Source: CAYMPH01 sp964529415
Lineage (GTDB): Bacteria; Spirochaetota; UBA4802; UBA5550
Direction: 5' to 3'
Length of the DNA: 64,000 bases
Assembly (NCBI GenBank): GCA_964529415.1
Contig: CAZGWD010000019.1
Span: 8,026 to 72,025, forward strand
Shown in pieces: positions 16,992-25,095 of the stretch. The notes under the pieces are model-generated. The model was not told the DNA's origin. It was given only the letters and a program-made list of their open reading frames with translations, and made no database searches. The translations under genes and the position numbers were made by a program. Position 1 is the stretch's first letter. Each line of letters starts with the position of its first letter.

Positions 16992-17254
16992 TTATTCAGT
17001 ATCTTATTGTTTTTTTTGTCAAGTTTTCTTTTATAAAAACAACGTCATGGGTATATATATTAATACGATCAGTAACGGATTATTAAAAATAATTTTAAGT
17101 TTTTAAATTTAAATTTTTATCCGGTAAATTTAAATTTACTTGAAAATTTTTAGCTTGAAAAAAATCACCTCTAAAAAAGAATAGCAGAACTTGACAATTC
17201 TGTTTATTATGAATGAAATTATTCATTTCCTCAATTTATTCATACGGAGAAAAT
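16992..17254. other. Intergenic region, A/T-rich
   Basis: 263 bp between divergent genes (coiled-coil protein, SDR). It has runs of T/A and an imperfect inverted segment (AAATTTAAATTT around 17105-17140). No frame, tRNA or clear promoter pair is supported. Confidence 0.5.
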
Positions 17255-18259
17255 ATGAAAAAAGTTTTAATCACCGGCGCAACCGGTTTTATTGGAAAAC
17301 ATCTCGTTAAAGCGAATCTCAGGAAAAAGAATAAAGTCCGCGTACTTGTTAGAGAAGGAAATCCGGCTATTCCTGATTTAAAAAAGAAGGGAGTTGAAGT
17401 TTTCATCGGCGATATAATGGATTACAATTCAGTTTTTAAAGCTGCTAAGGGTATAGAAATTTTTTTTCATCTTGCAGGTACTGTAACTGACTGGGCAACA
17501 AAAAGCGCATATGAAGTAAATATAAAAGGCACGGAAAACGCCTGCAGAGCAGCTACTGATGTAAAAGTTAAACGCTTTGTAATGATAAGCACAAACGATG
17601 TATTCGGCAGAATTGAAGGACCTGTGATCGATGAATCATTTCCTCTGACAAAATATAATGAGCCGTATCCTGATACAAAACTTGAGGCTACAAAAATCTG
17701 CCACAACTATTATGAATTTGAAAATCTTCCTGTAACAATGGTTTATCCATGCTGGGTTTACGGCGAGGGCGATACATCATTCATACCTCCTTTTGCTGAT
17801 GCAGTGTACACAAAAGATTTAATTTTCTGGAGAAAGGATGTAACTGTCTGGCCTACATACATAGATAATTTAATTGATATTATGATGCTGATATCAGAAG
17901 ATAAACGCGCAGTTGGTCACGGGTATCTTGTCCACGACGGAGAATCAACAACATTGCAGGAATTGTGCAGGGTAATTGCAAAGACCCTGAATGTTCCTCC
18001 AATCAATACTCACATCCCTTATTTTGCAGCTTATGCAGCCGGATTTGTAATGGAAATAATTTGGAGAATTACCGGTAAAACAACAAGGCCGCTCCTGACA
18101 ACATATGCAGTAAAAAATTTAGGCTCTCGTCTGAAATTTTCTATAGCTAAAGCTGAAAGAGAACTTGGATGGAAACCTAAAATATCGTATAAAGAAGGCC
18201 TTAAAAATGCTATGGAATGGCTCAATACTATGGATATAAAAAAACTCAAAGTAAAATAA
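17255..18259 (+). CDS. NAD-dependent epimerase/dehydratase (extended SDR, 3-beta-HSD-like)
   Basis: 334 aa from ATG 17255, which has CGGAG 7 nt upstream; an in-frame ATG at 17213 adds 14 residues. The Rossmann motif is GATGFIGKH (8-16). The catalytic tyrosine and lysine are Y138 and K142 in 'YPDTK', with the preceding 'MISTNDVFG' strand. 'YPCWVYGEGD' matches the substrate-loop region of extended SDRs. The closest groups are 3-beta-hydroxysteroid dehydrogenase/sugar-nucleotide epimerase-like enzymes. A short hydrophobic stretch near 250-265 ('IPYFAAYAAGFVMEI') resembles the membrane-associating helix of 3-beta-HSD proteins, so a lipid substrate is possible. Confidence 0.85.
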   Translation: MKKVLITGATGFIGKHLVKANLRKKNKVRVLVREGNPAIPDLKKKGVEVFIGDIMDYNSVFKAAKGIEIFFHLAGTVTDWATKSAYEVNIKGTENACRAATDVKVKRFVMISTNDVFGRIEGPVIDESFPLTKYNEPYPDTKLEATKICHNYYEFENLPVTMVYPCWVYGEGDTSFIPPFADAVYTKDLIFWRKDVTVWPTYIDNLIDIMMLISEDKRAVGHGYLVHDGESTTLQELCRVIAKTLNVPPINTHIPYFAAYAAGFVMEIIWRITGKTTRPLLTTYAVKNLGSRLKFSIAKAERELGWKPKISYKEGLKNAMEWLNTMDIKKLKVK

Positions 18260-18278
18260 ATTTACACGGAGGAATCTC

Positions 18279-18737
18279 ATGGCTAAAAAAACTGATTCAA
18301 GCAAAACAAAAATCATTAAAAAAAATATATCCGGATCAGGAAATATTGAATCAAATAATTTAATAATTACCGGGCAGATTTTAACAGGAGCAGGCTTAAT
18401 TGTTTTCTGGATATTATTCTTCACAGTCGGCATGATAGATAAAAACGTTGCTCCTGACTGCTATTTTCAATATGAACACGCATTTCCCCCAGCGGATATA
18501 ATACTTGCTTCAGGTTTAATTCTCTCGAGCTTTCTGCTGATAAAAAAACTTCCTATAGGAAAAACAGTCTCTCTTGTCTGTGCAGGGGCTCTGATTTTTC
18601 TCGGCCTGCTCGATTTCAGCTTTAATCTTCAGAATAAAGTTTATTTGATATCACTGGCAGAAGCAATTTCAAACGGCTTTATCAATGCATGGTGTGTGTT
18701 TTTTGGTTTGGTAATATTCATAAAATTTAGAAACTAA
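18279..18737 (+). CDS. Four-helix integral membrane protein of unknown function
   Basis: 152 aa. After a charged, Ser/Asn-rich N terminus, hydrophobic segments lie at about 28-51, 68-86, 91-110 and 118-150. 'DCYFQYEHAFPPADI' between helices 1 and 2 is probably an exposed loop. A strong ribosome binding site (GGAGGA) is present 7 nt before ATG. It lies 19 bp after the SDR gene and 21 bp before the FakA-like gene, probably in the same operon. Not assigned to a family. Confidence 0.6.
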   Translation: MAKKTDSSKTKIIKKNISGSGNIESNNLIITGQILTGAGLIVFWILFFTVGMIDKNVAPDCYFQYEHAFPPADIILASGLILSSFLLIKKLPIGKTVSLVCAGALIFLGLLDFSFNLQNKVYLISLAEAISNGFINAWCVFFGLVIFIKFRN

Positions 18738-18758
18738 TATAAACCCGGAATTTTAATA

Positions 18759-20354
18759 ATGATTAAAACAATAGAAAGCAAAGAACTGCAGAAGATTTTA
18801 AAATTTGGATTTGAATATCTTCAGAGAAATTATCACATACTGGACAACCTGAATGTATTTCCTATTCCGGATGGAGATACAGGCGTGAATATGATGTTCA
18901 CGCTGAAATCAGGAATAGATTCTCTTGATGAGCATTCCGGCAGTTCAATGAAAGATTTTGCGGAAATTTTGAATAAAAGCGTAACCAACAACAGCAGAGG
19001 AAATTCCGGATTTATTCTTGCGAGATTTTTTCATGGATTCACTGAAGTTATTAAAAAGTATGACATCCTGAACTCAGAAATATTAGCTCAGGCTTTCGGA
19101 AACGGTTCATATCTGTCAAAAACTTCCCTTTCAACTCCGAAAGAAGGCACCATGATTACAATTCTTGCTGCTTGTTCTGAATCAATGAATAATAATAAAA
19201 CTGAAGATATTATTGAATTTCTGAAAGATGCGCTTGCAGCATCAAGGGTAAGTCTCAGCAATACTCCAAAACTTCTTCCTATTCTTGCGAAAGCAGGCGT
19301 TATTGACTCAGGTGCTCTTGGATTTATTTTCATTCTCGAAGGAATGACAAGAAGCCTCACTGGTGAAAAAATAATTATGGAAGATGAATCTGATTACAGA
19401 TTCGAACCTGATCTTACAATCAGCGATGAAGTTCTTACACAGCTTACATTCCGTTACTGCACTGAACTTCTTGTTGAATATAAAACAATACCGGAAATCA
19501 GCAGCTTTAAAGAATTGCTTGAATCGCACGGGGACAGCGTTGCTCTGCTGTGCGAGGACGGAATCATTAAGCTGCATATTCATACAAATGAACCGGATCT
19601 TATAAAATCTGAAGCAGGGAAGTTCGGCGAGATAGTGAATTCAAAAGTTGAGGATATGCAGGAACAGGTTAACCAGACCTTCAGTGCTATTCAGGAACAC
19701 GAGGAACTTGCTGTTCTTGCAATAATTCCAGGGCCGGGCTTTGAAAGAATCTACAGAGATTTCGGCGCTCAGCATTTTATAAATTATTCAGAGAATCTTC
19801 CTTCTCTTTCTGAACTATTAGATGAAATTAAAAAAATTGAATGCAATAACATTATTATTCTCCCGAATGATAAAAATATCATCCCTGTTGCAACACTGGT
19901 AAAAGACCAGTCAGATAAAAATATTTATATTCTTCCAACTAAAAATATTGTGCAGGGACTTGCAGCCATGTACAGCTTCAGCGACATGGATTCCACAGAG
20001 CATAATATCCAGAGCATGGCTGATTCGCTGAAATTTGCTTCGTGCCTGAAAATTTATAAAAGCTCAAGAGATTCATCCTATGGTAATGTTAATATAAAAG
20101 AGAATGATTATTTCGCTGTTGACGGAGATATTGTTCTTTCAAGCGAGCCTTCACTTGATGGAGCTTTTATATCCGCACTGAAAAAAATTGATCTCTCAGA
20201 CAAAGCAAGCATTACCTTATACTACAACGAAGATTATGATGAGTCCCTTACACCGGTATTGACAGAAAAAGTCAGCAAATTAAATAGCAGCATTTCTCTT
20301 GAGAGCTATTTCGGCGGGCAGAAAAAATCTGTTTTAATAATTTCCGTAGAGTAA
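18759..20354 (+). CDS. DhaL/DAK2-domain protein, FakA (YloV)-like fatty acid kinase subunit
   Basis: 531 aa. The N-terminal DhaL domain has the nucleotide/Mg2+ signature 'PIPDGDTGVNM' (35-45) and 'NNSRGNSGFILARF'. 'VIDSGALGFIFILEGM' follows near 185-200. The middle and C-terminal parts match the FakA architecture, including 'FRYCTELLVEY', 'LHIHTNEPD', 'VLAIIPGPGFERIYRDFGA' and 'NIIILPNDKNI'. FakA phosphorylates fatty acids held by a DegV-family FakB for phospholipid synthesis. No FakB is encoded within the window. Length is normal for the family. Confidence 0.88.
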   Translation: MIKTIESKELQKILKFGFEYLQRNYHILDNLNVFPIPDGDTGVNMMFTLKSGIDSLDEHSGSSMKDFAEILNKSVTNNSRGNSGFILARFFHGFTEVIKKYDILNSEILAQAFGNGSYLSKTSLSTPKEGTMITILAACSESMNNNKTEDIIEFLKDALAASRVSLSNTPKLLPILAKAGVIDSGALGFIFILEGMTRSLTGEKIIMEDESDYRFEPDLTISDEVLTQLTFRYCTELLVEYKTIPEISSFKELLESHGDSVALLCEDGIIKLHIHTNEPDLIKSEAGKFGEIVNSKVEDMQEQVNQTFSAIQEHEELAVLAIIPGPGFERIYRDFGAQHFINYSENLPSLSELLDEIKKIECNNIIILPNDKNIIPVATLVKDQSDKNIYILPTKNIVQGLAAMYSFSDMDSTEHNIQSMADSLKFASCLKIYKSSRDSSYGNVNIKENDYFAVDGDIVLSSEPSLDGAFISALKKIDLSDKASITLYYNEDYDESLTPVLTEKVSKLNSSISLESYFGGQKKSVLIISVE

Positions 20355-20375
20355 CTCTTTACGCAAATGTTATAG

Positions 20376-20933
20376 TTACTGGATTTTTCTGATATTTTTA
20401 ATTTGTGTAGATTGGATTGCAATATTTCCATTTCCGGTATTTACTATGTAATTATAACCTCTTGATATAATTACACCCCTGTAAATTTTTCCATTGTATA
20501 ATAAAATTTCAACTTTAACACCGCCTGGATTCCCTGTAGTCTTATCTTCTGTCTTATCTTTATCATCAGATTTTATATCCGGCTTTAGATTCTGCTGTAA
20601 AGTTTTTTCATAGATATTAAATACATTATTTACCAGTGAGGTGTATTTAACTGCAGCATAAACAGAAACTGAAATAACTCCCGCAGCAACAATATTTGCA
20701 GCAACAGCAAATATTTTCACAGCAGAAAAACCTATATTCAGTTTTAAACTTCTTGCTAGAAAATAAAAGAATAAAACTACTCCGAAAAATATTGAATAAT
20801 TATTTACTTTTTTAAGACAGGTTTTCAATACCCTTTTGCGGGATTTCAGAATAATTCTGCGCACATCTTTTGGAATAGGTTCAGCAAACCTGTATTTTTC
20901 AAGCAGTGCGTTCAGCTGAGCAGCTTCATTCAT
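20376..20933 (-). CDS. Putative anti-sigma factor, membrane-bound, with C-terminal beta module
   Basis: 185 aa. The N terminus (1-45) is a helical, charged cytosolic region, and two hydrophobic helices lie at about 47-62 and 70-95. After a linker, the C-terminal 45 residues form a beta module ('LLYNGKIYRGVIISRGYNY' and 'GNIAIQSTQIKNIRKI') also found at the end of the FecR protein at 21894. Its start overlaps the stop of the ECF sigma gene by 4 nt. Sigma/anti-sigma pairs are usually arranged this way, so an anti-sigma role is inferred from position and topology. No zinc-binding HxxxCxxC motif is present. Confidence 0.55.
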   Translation of the reverse strand: MNEAAQLNALLEKYRFAEPIPKDVRRIILKSRKRVLKTCLKKVNNYSIFFGVVLFFYFLARSLKLNIGFSAVKIFAVAANIVAAGVISVSVYAAVKYTSLVNNVFNIYEKTLQQNLKPDIKSDDKDKTEDKTTGNPGGVKVEILLYNGKIYRGVIISRGYNYIVNTGNGNIAIQSTQIKNIRKIQ

Positions 20934-21457
20934 AGTAATTCCTCAATCTGCTTTATTCCCCTATCGTTAAGTATTGATAAAATCTTTTTTGCGAGCTGAG
21001 TGTATTTATACTCAACTTTTCTTTTAGTGAGACCTGTTAATTCCGCAGTTTCAGAATAGCTGTATCTTTTATATGCAACAAGATCGAGGATATTTCTCTC
21101 CTCATCACTTATATCAATCTCTTCCATCACCTGATTGATGATAATCCGTGTATCGCGAAAACCGTTTACAAAACTCAGAGCCACATCCTCAAAAACATCT
21201 TCAATGTTAATATTCTCCGGGCTTTTTTTGCGGTAATACTGTAATACAATATTTCTTAATGTTCCGTAAAGCCAGGCCCGAATATTCTTGATATCATCGA
21301 TATTATTATAAAATGCTATAAAAACTTCCTGGCACAAATCCTCTGCGTCATCAGTTGATCCGACCTTTGGATAGATCGCATTAAATACCATCGGGTAATA
21401 CTCAGTAAAGAGTCTGGAGAATGAATCCCGTTTCGCTGAACTGGTCATCATCTGCAT
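20930..21457 (-). CDS. ECF-family RNA polymerase sigma factor
   Basis: 175 aa. The region 2 core is 'AIYPKVGSTDDAEDLCQEVFIAFY' in pattern, with the conserved D-x-x-Q-E-V-F, followed by 'NIRAWLYGTLRNIVLQYYRKK' (region 2.4). Region 4 is at the C terminus: 'ISDEERNILDLVAYKRYSYSE' in pattern, then the recognition helix 'LTGLTKRKVEYKYTQLAKKIL'. It has no extension beyond sigma-2/sigma-4, so it is a standard ECF factor. The start may be one of three close ATGs (21457, 21451, 21448). An ECF-like promoter also seen at two other genes precedes it, which points to autoregulation. Confidence 0.92.
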   Translation of the reverse strand: MQMMTSSAKRDSFSRLFTEYYPMVFNAIYPKVGSTDDAEDLCQEVFIAFYNNIDDIKNIRAWLYGTLRNIVLQYYRKKSPENINIEDVFEDVALSFVNGFRDTRIIINQVMEEIDISDEERNILDLVAYKRYSYSETAELTGLTKRKVEYKYTQLAKKILSILNDRGIKQIEELL

Positions 21458-21477
21458 ATACCCATGCTTACATTATA

Positions 21478-21507
21478 TAGTGACTGAAAATGATTCATCG
21501 TCACAAA
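21478..21507 (-). promoter_or_regulatory. Candidate ECF-dependent promoter of the sigma operon
   Basis: Read on the minus strand, TTTGTGACGAT (21507-21497) is followed 12 nt later by GTCACTA (21484-21478). The same upstream element plus a related downstream element at the same spacing occurs before the FecR gene and before the 31652 barrel gene. The implied transcript starts about 10-20 nt before the sigma ATG. Confidence 0.6.
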
Positions 21508-21575
21508 CTTTTTATTTTCTTCAGGCATTAATTTGATTTTCCCTTTATTATTATTTTTAATTAAAAGAATAGAAT

Positions 21576-21653
21576 ACGGATGACACGGATTTTTTAAATA
21601 AGATAATTAATTTTTATAAAAAATACTTAATCTAAATAATCCGTGTTATCCGT
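21576..21653. repeat. Inverted repeat element with 16-bp arms
   Basis: The arm ACGGATGACACGGATT (21576-21591) pairs with AATCCGTGTTATCCGT (21638-21653) at 15 of 16 positions, around a 46-bp A/T-rich centre. It lies in the sigma/FecR intergenic space. The layout is like a small dispersed MITE-type repeat. Confidence 0.6.
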
Positions 21654-21731
21654 GTTAGAAATTTTTTTTATCTGGAATTGAATTAACAATTCTCCAGTCG
21701 GGATATATTATTCAACATGTAGAATTATGAT

Positions 21732-21749
21732 TTCCCGCAAATGCGGGAA
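21732..21749. repeat. 8-bp palindromic hairpin, TTCCCGCA/TGCGGGAA
   Basis: A perfect 8-bp stem with a 2-nt centre. It lies 62 bp upstream of the candidate FecR promoter. It could be a dispersed palindrome or a remnant terminator; no T-run follows. Confidence 0.4.
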
Positions 21750-21810
21750 TAACAAGAAATATATTATAATTTAATAAATAATCCTTGCAAGTATTATTTT
21801 TTAAAAATAG

Positions 21811-21840
21811 TTTGTGACGATTTATAAATAAAATCAACTA
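21811..21840 (+). promoter_or_regulatory. Candidate ECF-dependent promoter of the FecR-domain gene
   Basis: TTTGTGACGATTT (21811-21823) is followed by TCAACTA (21834-21840), with the same 12-nt spacing as the sigma operon site. The transcript would begin after the in-frame ATG at 21846 could be used, which supports the later start at 21894. Confidence 0.65.
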
Positions 21841-21893
21841 CAATAATGATAGACTTAATGTGTTTATTGTTTTGTTTAAAAATGGAGAAAATA

Positions 21894-22817
21894 ATGAAAA
21901 CTAAAAAAATCCGCCCGGCAGGGTCTTTCCTTATTCTTGCAATATGCATGATTGTCATTGCAATATCATCCTGCTCAAAGAAAAAAGTAGGAGCTACAGC
22001 AATTGTTATTATGACAAACGGAACAGTGGAAAAAATTTCCAGCCAGAAAAATACTGTTCCCCTTCGATTAAAGGATACTCTCACTAAAGGTGATATAGTA
22101 AAAACAGGCCCTGAATCATTTATTGTGATTCAGATAGGTGATGATATACTTGCAAGAATCCAGCCTGATTCCAATGTAGAAGTTAAAACTTTATTCGATC
22201 AGGAAAATACAGAAATTTTTCTGGAAAAAGGACAGATCATATCTGTTGTTAAAAAATTCTCAAAAGAAAACAATTTCAATATAAAAACTCCTACAGCACT
22301 TGCTGCTGTGCGCGGGACCGAATACAGTATTTCCTTTTATAAAGGCAGATCCGTTCTTGCTGTAAAAGAAGGTAAAGTTCAGCTTTCTTCTTTAGAATCA
22401 AAAGGAAAAAATAAAGAGCTTATGGTGGAAACAGGAAATACTGTAATTATCAGCGCTGATATGGCAAAAAGACCTATCAATGATTTCGAATCTCTTGAAA
22501 TTGACAAAATGAAAAATTTTGCTTCAATAACCGGCGACGATCTGCAGAACGACAAGGTATTTGAAGATCTTGCAAAAAAAGCTCAGGATGATGACAAGCG
22601 CATAACAGAAGAAATTCTGAAACGCGGCGGCCCAATCCCTGCAACAACAGAAGAGATGCTGAAAAAATTCGGCAGACTTAATGATGTAACATTGTACAGC
22701 GGAAAAAGATATACTGGCGTAATACTTGAACATGGCGAAATAAAAAAGATTATGACTGTTGAAGGAATTATTTCAGTTCCAAGTAAACAGATTAGGTTTA
22801 ATAAAATTATCAGATAA
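21894..22817 (+). CDS. FecR-domain lipoprotein with C-terminal beta module
   Basis: 307 aa from ATG 21894 (GGAG 4 nt upstream); the frame is open from 21846 but that start precedes the likely transcript. Lipobox 'IAISSC' gives Cys27. The FecR domain is clear: 'RLKDTLTKGDIVKTG' (iron-dicitrate sensor core), 'SNVEVK', 'LEKGQIISVVKKFS', 'IKTPTALAAVRGTEYSI' and 'VLAVKEGKVQLSS'. The last 45 residues ('VTLYSGKRYTGVILEHGE', then 'ISVPSKQIRFNKI') mirror the C terminus of the adjacent putative anti-sigma factor. FecR proteins signal to ECF sigma factors, so this is probably the envelope partner of the divergent sigma operon. Confidence 0.8.
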   Translation: MKTKKIRPAGSFLILAICMIVIAISSCSKKKVGATAIVIMTNGTVEKISSQKNTVPLRLKDTLTKGDIVKTGPESFIVIQIGDDILARIQPDSNVEVKTLFDQENTEIFLEKGQIISVVKKFSKENNFNIKTPTALAAVRGTEYSISFYKGRSVLAVKEGKVQLSSLESKGKNKELMVETGNTVIISADMAKRPINDFESLEIDKMKNFASITGDDLQNDKVFEDLAKKAQDDDKRITEEILKRGGPIPATTEEMLKKFGRLNDVTLYSGKRYTGVILEHGEIKKIMTVEGIISVPSKQIRFNKIIR

Positions 22818-22840
22818 TACTTACACCGGACTGAAGCCTT

Positions 22841-22872
22841 GCCCCTCTCTGCTTTGCAAAGAGGGGCTTTTT
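22841..22872 (+). terminator. Intrinsic terminator after the FecR gene
   Basis: GCCCCTCT (22841-22848) pairs with AGAGGGGC (22860-22867), with TGC/GCA pairing inside the loop, followed by TTTTT. It begins 24 bp after the FecR stop codon and separates that gene from the barrel gene downstream. Confidence 0.85.
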
Positions 22873-22905
22873 AATAGGGAAATATTTTCCAAAGGTGATT
22901 CACTT

Positions 22906-24336
22906 ATGAAATATTTTTTAAAATTATTTTTCACAGTACTATCGGTATTGATAATTTATAATTCACCTGTAATGGCTGAATATGTCTTTCTGAAAGATGG
23001 ATCAATTTTAACAGGGAGAATTGAGAATGAAAGCCCTGCAGGAGTTAGTTTCATTAAAAATGATGGAACGAAACTTTTAATAAATCATGCTAATATCATG
23101 CGGATTTTATATACTGAGCTTTACATGGGAAAAATTTTAATAAATAAAACCGATGGAACAGTTGTTGAAGCTTATATGGTTGATGAGGACCAGGTATCTT
23201 TTACTTACAGAAAAGATTTATATAAGCCTGTTGAATTTACCCTTAAAAGAGATGAGATACTTTTTACTGCAAGAAAAAATCCTACAGGCTTAACAGGCAA
23301 AGCAGAAGCAGACAGCATTTCAATTGAATGGAAGGCACCATATACTTCTGTTCTTCATTACAAGGTTTATATAAAAAGCGATAAAGACTATAAATTAGCA
23401 AGCGAGCCTTTGGGAAAAAGCGATACAATAAGAGGATTAAAAAGCGTTACAACTTATTATATCAAGGTTACAGCAATTGATAGAGATGGGTATGAATCAC
23501 TTCCAAGCAATGAAATAATTGTAACAACCAAAAATGTTCCACCTGATCCTCCTAAAAATGTAAAACTGGAAAGATTTGTTGATAAAACAAAAAAAATAAT
23601 GAATATTAAAATTGCCTGGGACAAAGCCAATTCTCAGGACGGAAAAATTATTGCATATAATGTTTACAGGCAGGATCTGAAAAAAGATACTCTCATTGGA
23701 ACAGTTGCCAATACCGAGTTTTCAGTAAATAATTTAAATACTAAGCAAACGGAATATTTTTTTGTACGTTCAGTTGATAACTGGAATGTTGAGTCTAAAA
23801 AAAGCAATAAAGTTGATGCAGACAAAGACAATATACTCTCATTCATTCCTGGCATTATTTTTCCAATAGGTAAATTTGGAGAGATGTACAATGTTGGTTT
23901 TGGAGGATTGTTTACTTTTTCAAACAGGAGCTTATTTTTAAAAAATTTTGAAGGCGGAGTTTCTCTGGGATTTTACTATATGCCGGGAAAGAATCTGCTG
24001 GATGAAAAGGATAAGATATACCAGAATTTCATGATGGCTCCTCTTTATTTATTTATTAATTATAATATCCGAATTGGCGACAGTTTTATTATAAAACCTG
24101 TTATTTCATTTGGAGGAGTTTATATTGATATGATGTATCTGGATGCATCAGCTGCATCAAGCCCGAACAAGCATCTTCAGATATTTGGGCTTTCATTCAA
24201 GGGCGGGCTCGCTGCAGAGTACAGGTTTACAGATTTTATTGCAATTTCAGCTGGCTGTGAGTATGGAGCAATTATTCAAAATACGGGACTACTTAGTTTC
24301 ATTCTTGCCAATGTTGGTATAAGTTATTCTTTTTAA
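22906..24336 (+). CDS. FN3-containing outer-membrane beta-barrel protein (paralogue 1)
   Basis: 476 aa from ATG 22906, preceded by AAAGGTGAT; a longer open frame from 22759 runs through the terminator and is rejected. A signal peptide ends at A24 (NSPVMA). Two beta modules follow: 'EYVFLKDGSILTGRIE' to 'NIMRILYTELYM', then 'GKILINKTDGTVVEAYMVDE'. Two fibronectin type III domains follow ('ISIEWKAPYTSVLHYKVYI' and 'NIKIAWDKA..QDGKIIAYNVYR'). A C-terminal region of about 150 residues has alternating strands ending in aromatic F ('LANVGISYSF'), as in outer-membrane barrels. Close paralogues are encoded at 25096 and 31652. Specific role unknown. Confidence 0.7.
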   Translation: MKYFLKLFFTVLSVLIIYNSPVMAEYVFLKDGSILTGRIENESPAGVSFIKNDGTKLLINHANIMRILYTELYMGKILINKTDGTVVEAYMVDEDQVSFTYRKDLYKPVEFTLKRDEILFTARKNPTGLTGKAEADSISIEWKAPYTSVLHYKVYIKSDKDYKLASEPLGKSDTIRGLKSVTTYYIKVTAIDRDGYESLPSNEIIVTTKNVPPDPPKNVKLERFVDKTKKIMNIKIAWDKANSQDGKIIAYNVYRQDLKKDTLIGTVANTEFSVNNLNTKQTEYFFVRSVDNWNVESKKSNKVDADKDNILSFIPGIIFPIGKFGEMYNVGFGGLFTFSNRSLFLKNFEGGVSLGFYYMPGKNLLDEKDKIYQNFMMAPLYLFINYNIRIGDSFIIKPVISFGGVYIDMMYLDASAASSPNKHLQIFGLSFKGGLAAEYRFTDFIAISAGCEYGAIIQNTGLLSFILANVGISYSF

Positions 24337-24348
24337 GGAGATATGATT

Positions 24349-24933
24349 ATGAATAAAAAAATTATTTTAATAATGCTGCTGATGCTCACAGGTTTTTTAT
24401 CCTGTTATGATGCTCTTGATACCTATGAAAAAAGTGTTGTTTATAATCTCCGCGACAGAGGACCTGCAGGAGGATGGATATTTTATGTAAATCCTAATTG
24501 GGAAACAGATGGATGGAGATACTTGGAGGCTGCTCCGGATGACTTCATCGGTGCCTCCTGGCTTAGTACTGAATCTTGGTTAAATGGTTCTAGTGTAGCA
24601 GAAGGAGGTACCTTAAATACTATCGGTTCCGGTAAAAATAATACAGCAAAAATATTACAATATAAGGGTGCTAGAACATCTATGGCTGCTGAATATTGTG
24701 ATTCATATAGTGTTAATGGATATAGTGATTGGTTTCTTCCTTCAATAGATGAATGCATTTTAATGTATAAAAATCTAAAAGCATATAATGTTGGTATGAT
24801 TATTACCGCAAGCTATTGGAGCTCGTCAGAGGCTACCAATAACGATGCGTGGTTCCATACTTTCAATCCCGGAGGAAATGATAATGATAGCAAGTTAGGT
24901 ACATATCGAGTGCGAGCTATCCGTGCTTTTTGA
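24349..24933 (+). CDS. DUF1566-type lipoprotein (paralogue 1)
   Basis: 194 aa from ATG 24349, spaced 8 nt from AAGGAG; ATG 24343 is too close to it. The lipobox is 'LTGFLSC'. The mature part begins 'YDALDTYEKSVVYNLRDRGPAGGWIFY' in pattern, a lead-in common before DUF1566 domains ('GPAGGWIFY', 'DGWRYLEAAP'). It continues with the DUF1566 core 'YSDWFLPSIDEC', 'ASYWSSSEA' and the terminal 'YRVRAIRAF'. The fold is related to C-type-lectin/SUMF-like surface domains. It follows the barrel gene by 12 bp, and the same barrel-plus-DUF1566 pair recurs at 31652-33748. Confidence 0.8.
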   Translation: MNKKIILIMLLMLTGFLSCYDALDTYEKSVVYNLRDRGPAGGWIFYVNPNWETDGWRYLEAAPDDFIGASWLSTESWLNGSSVAEGGTLNTIGSGKNNTAKILQYKGARTSMAAEYCDSYSVNGYSDWFLPSIDECILMYKNLKAYNVGMIITASYWSSSEATNNDAWFHTFNPGGNDNDSKLGTYRVRAIRAF

Positions 24934-25095
24934 CCTCAACCCACCTACTTCGACTGGCTCAATACAAGTCTGGTGCACCCTCTTCGTCAGGAGAGAGTTT
25001 CGTGTTAGGGAAGTTTTAGTTATAGTATCCCTTCCCCTTCTTTCAGTAGAAAGGAGCAGGGTATGAGCATAAATATATTTTATAGTGAGAGCTTC

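Noticed and set aside
17190..17212. Sigma-70 promoter TTGACA-TATTAT before the SDR gene
   Set aside because: Spacing between the two boxes is about 8 bp, far from the 16-18 bp expected.
22759..22905. Upstream extension of barrel paralogue 1
   Set aside because: It would run through the FecR stop region and the terminator at 22841; the signal peptide starts at 22906.
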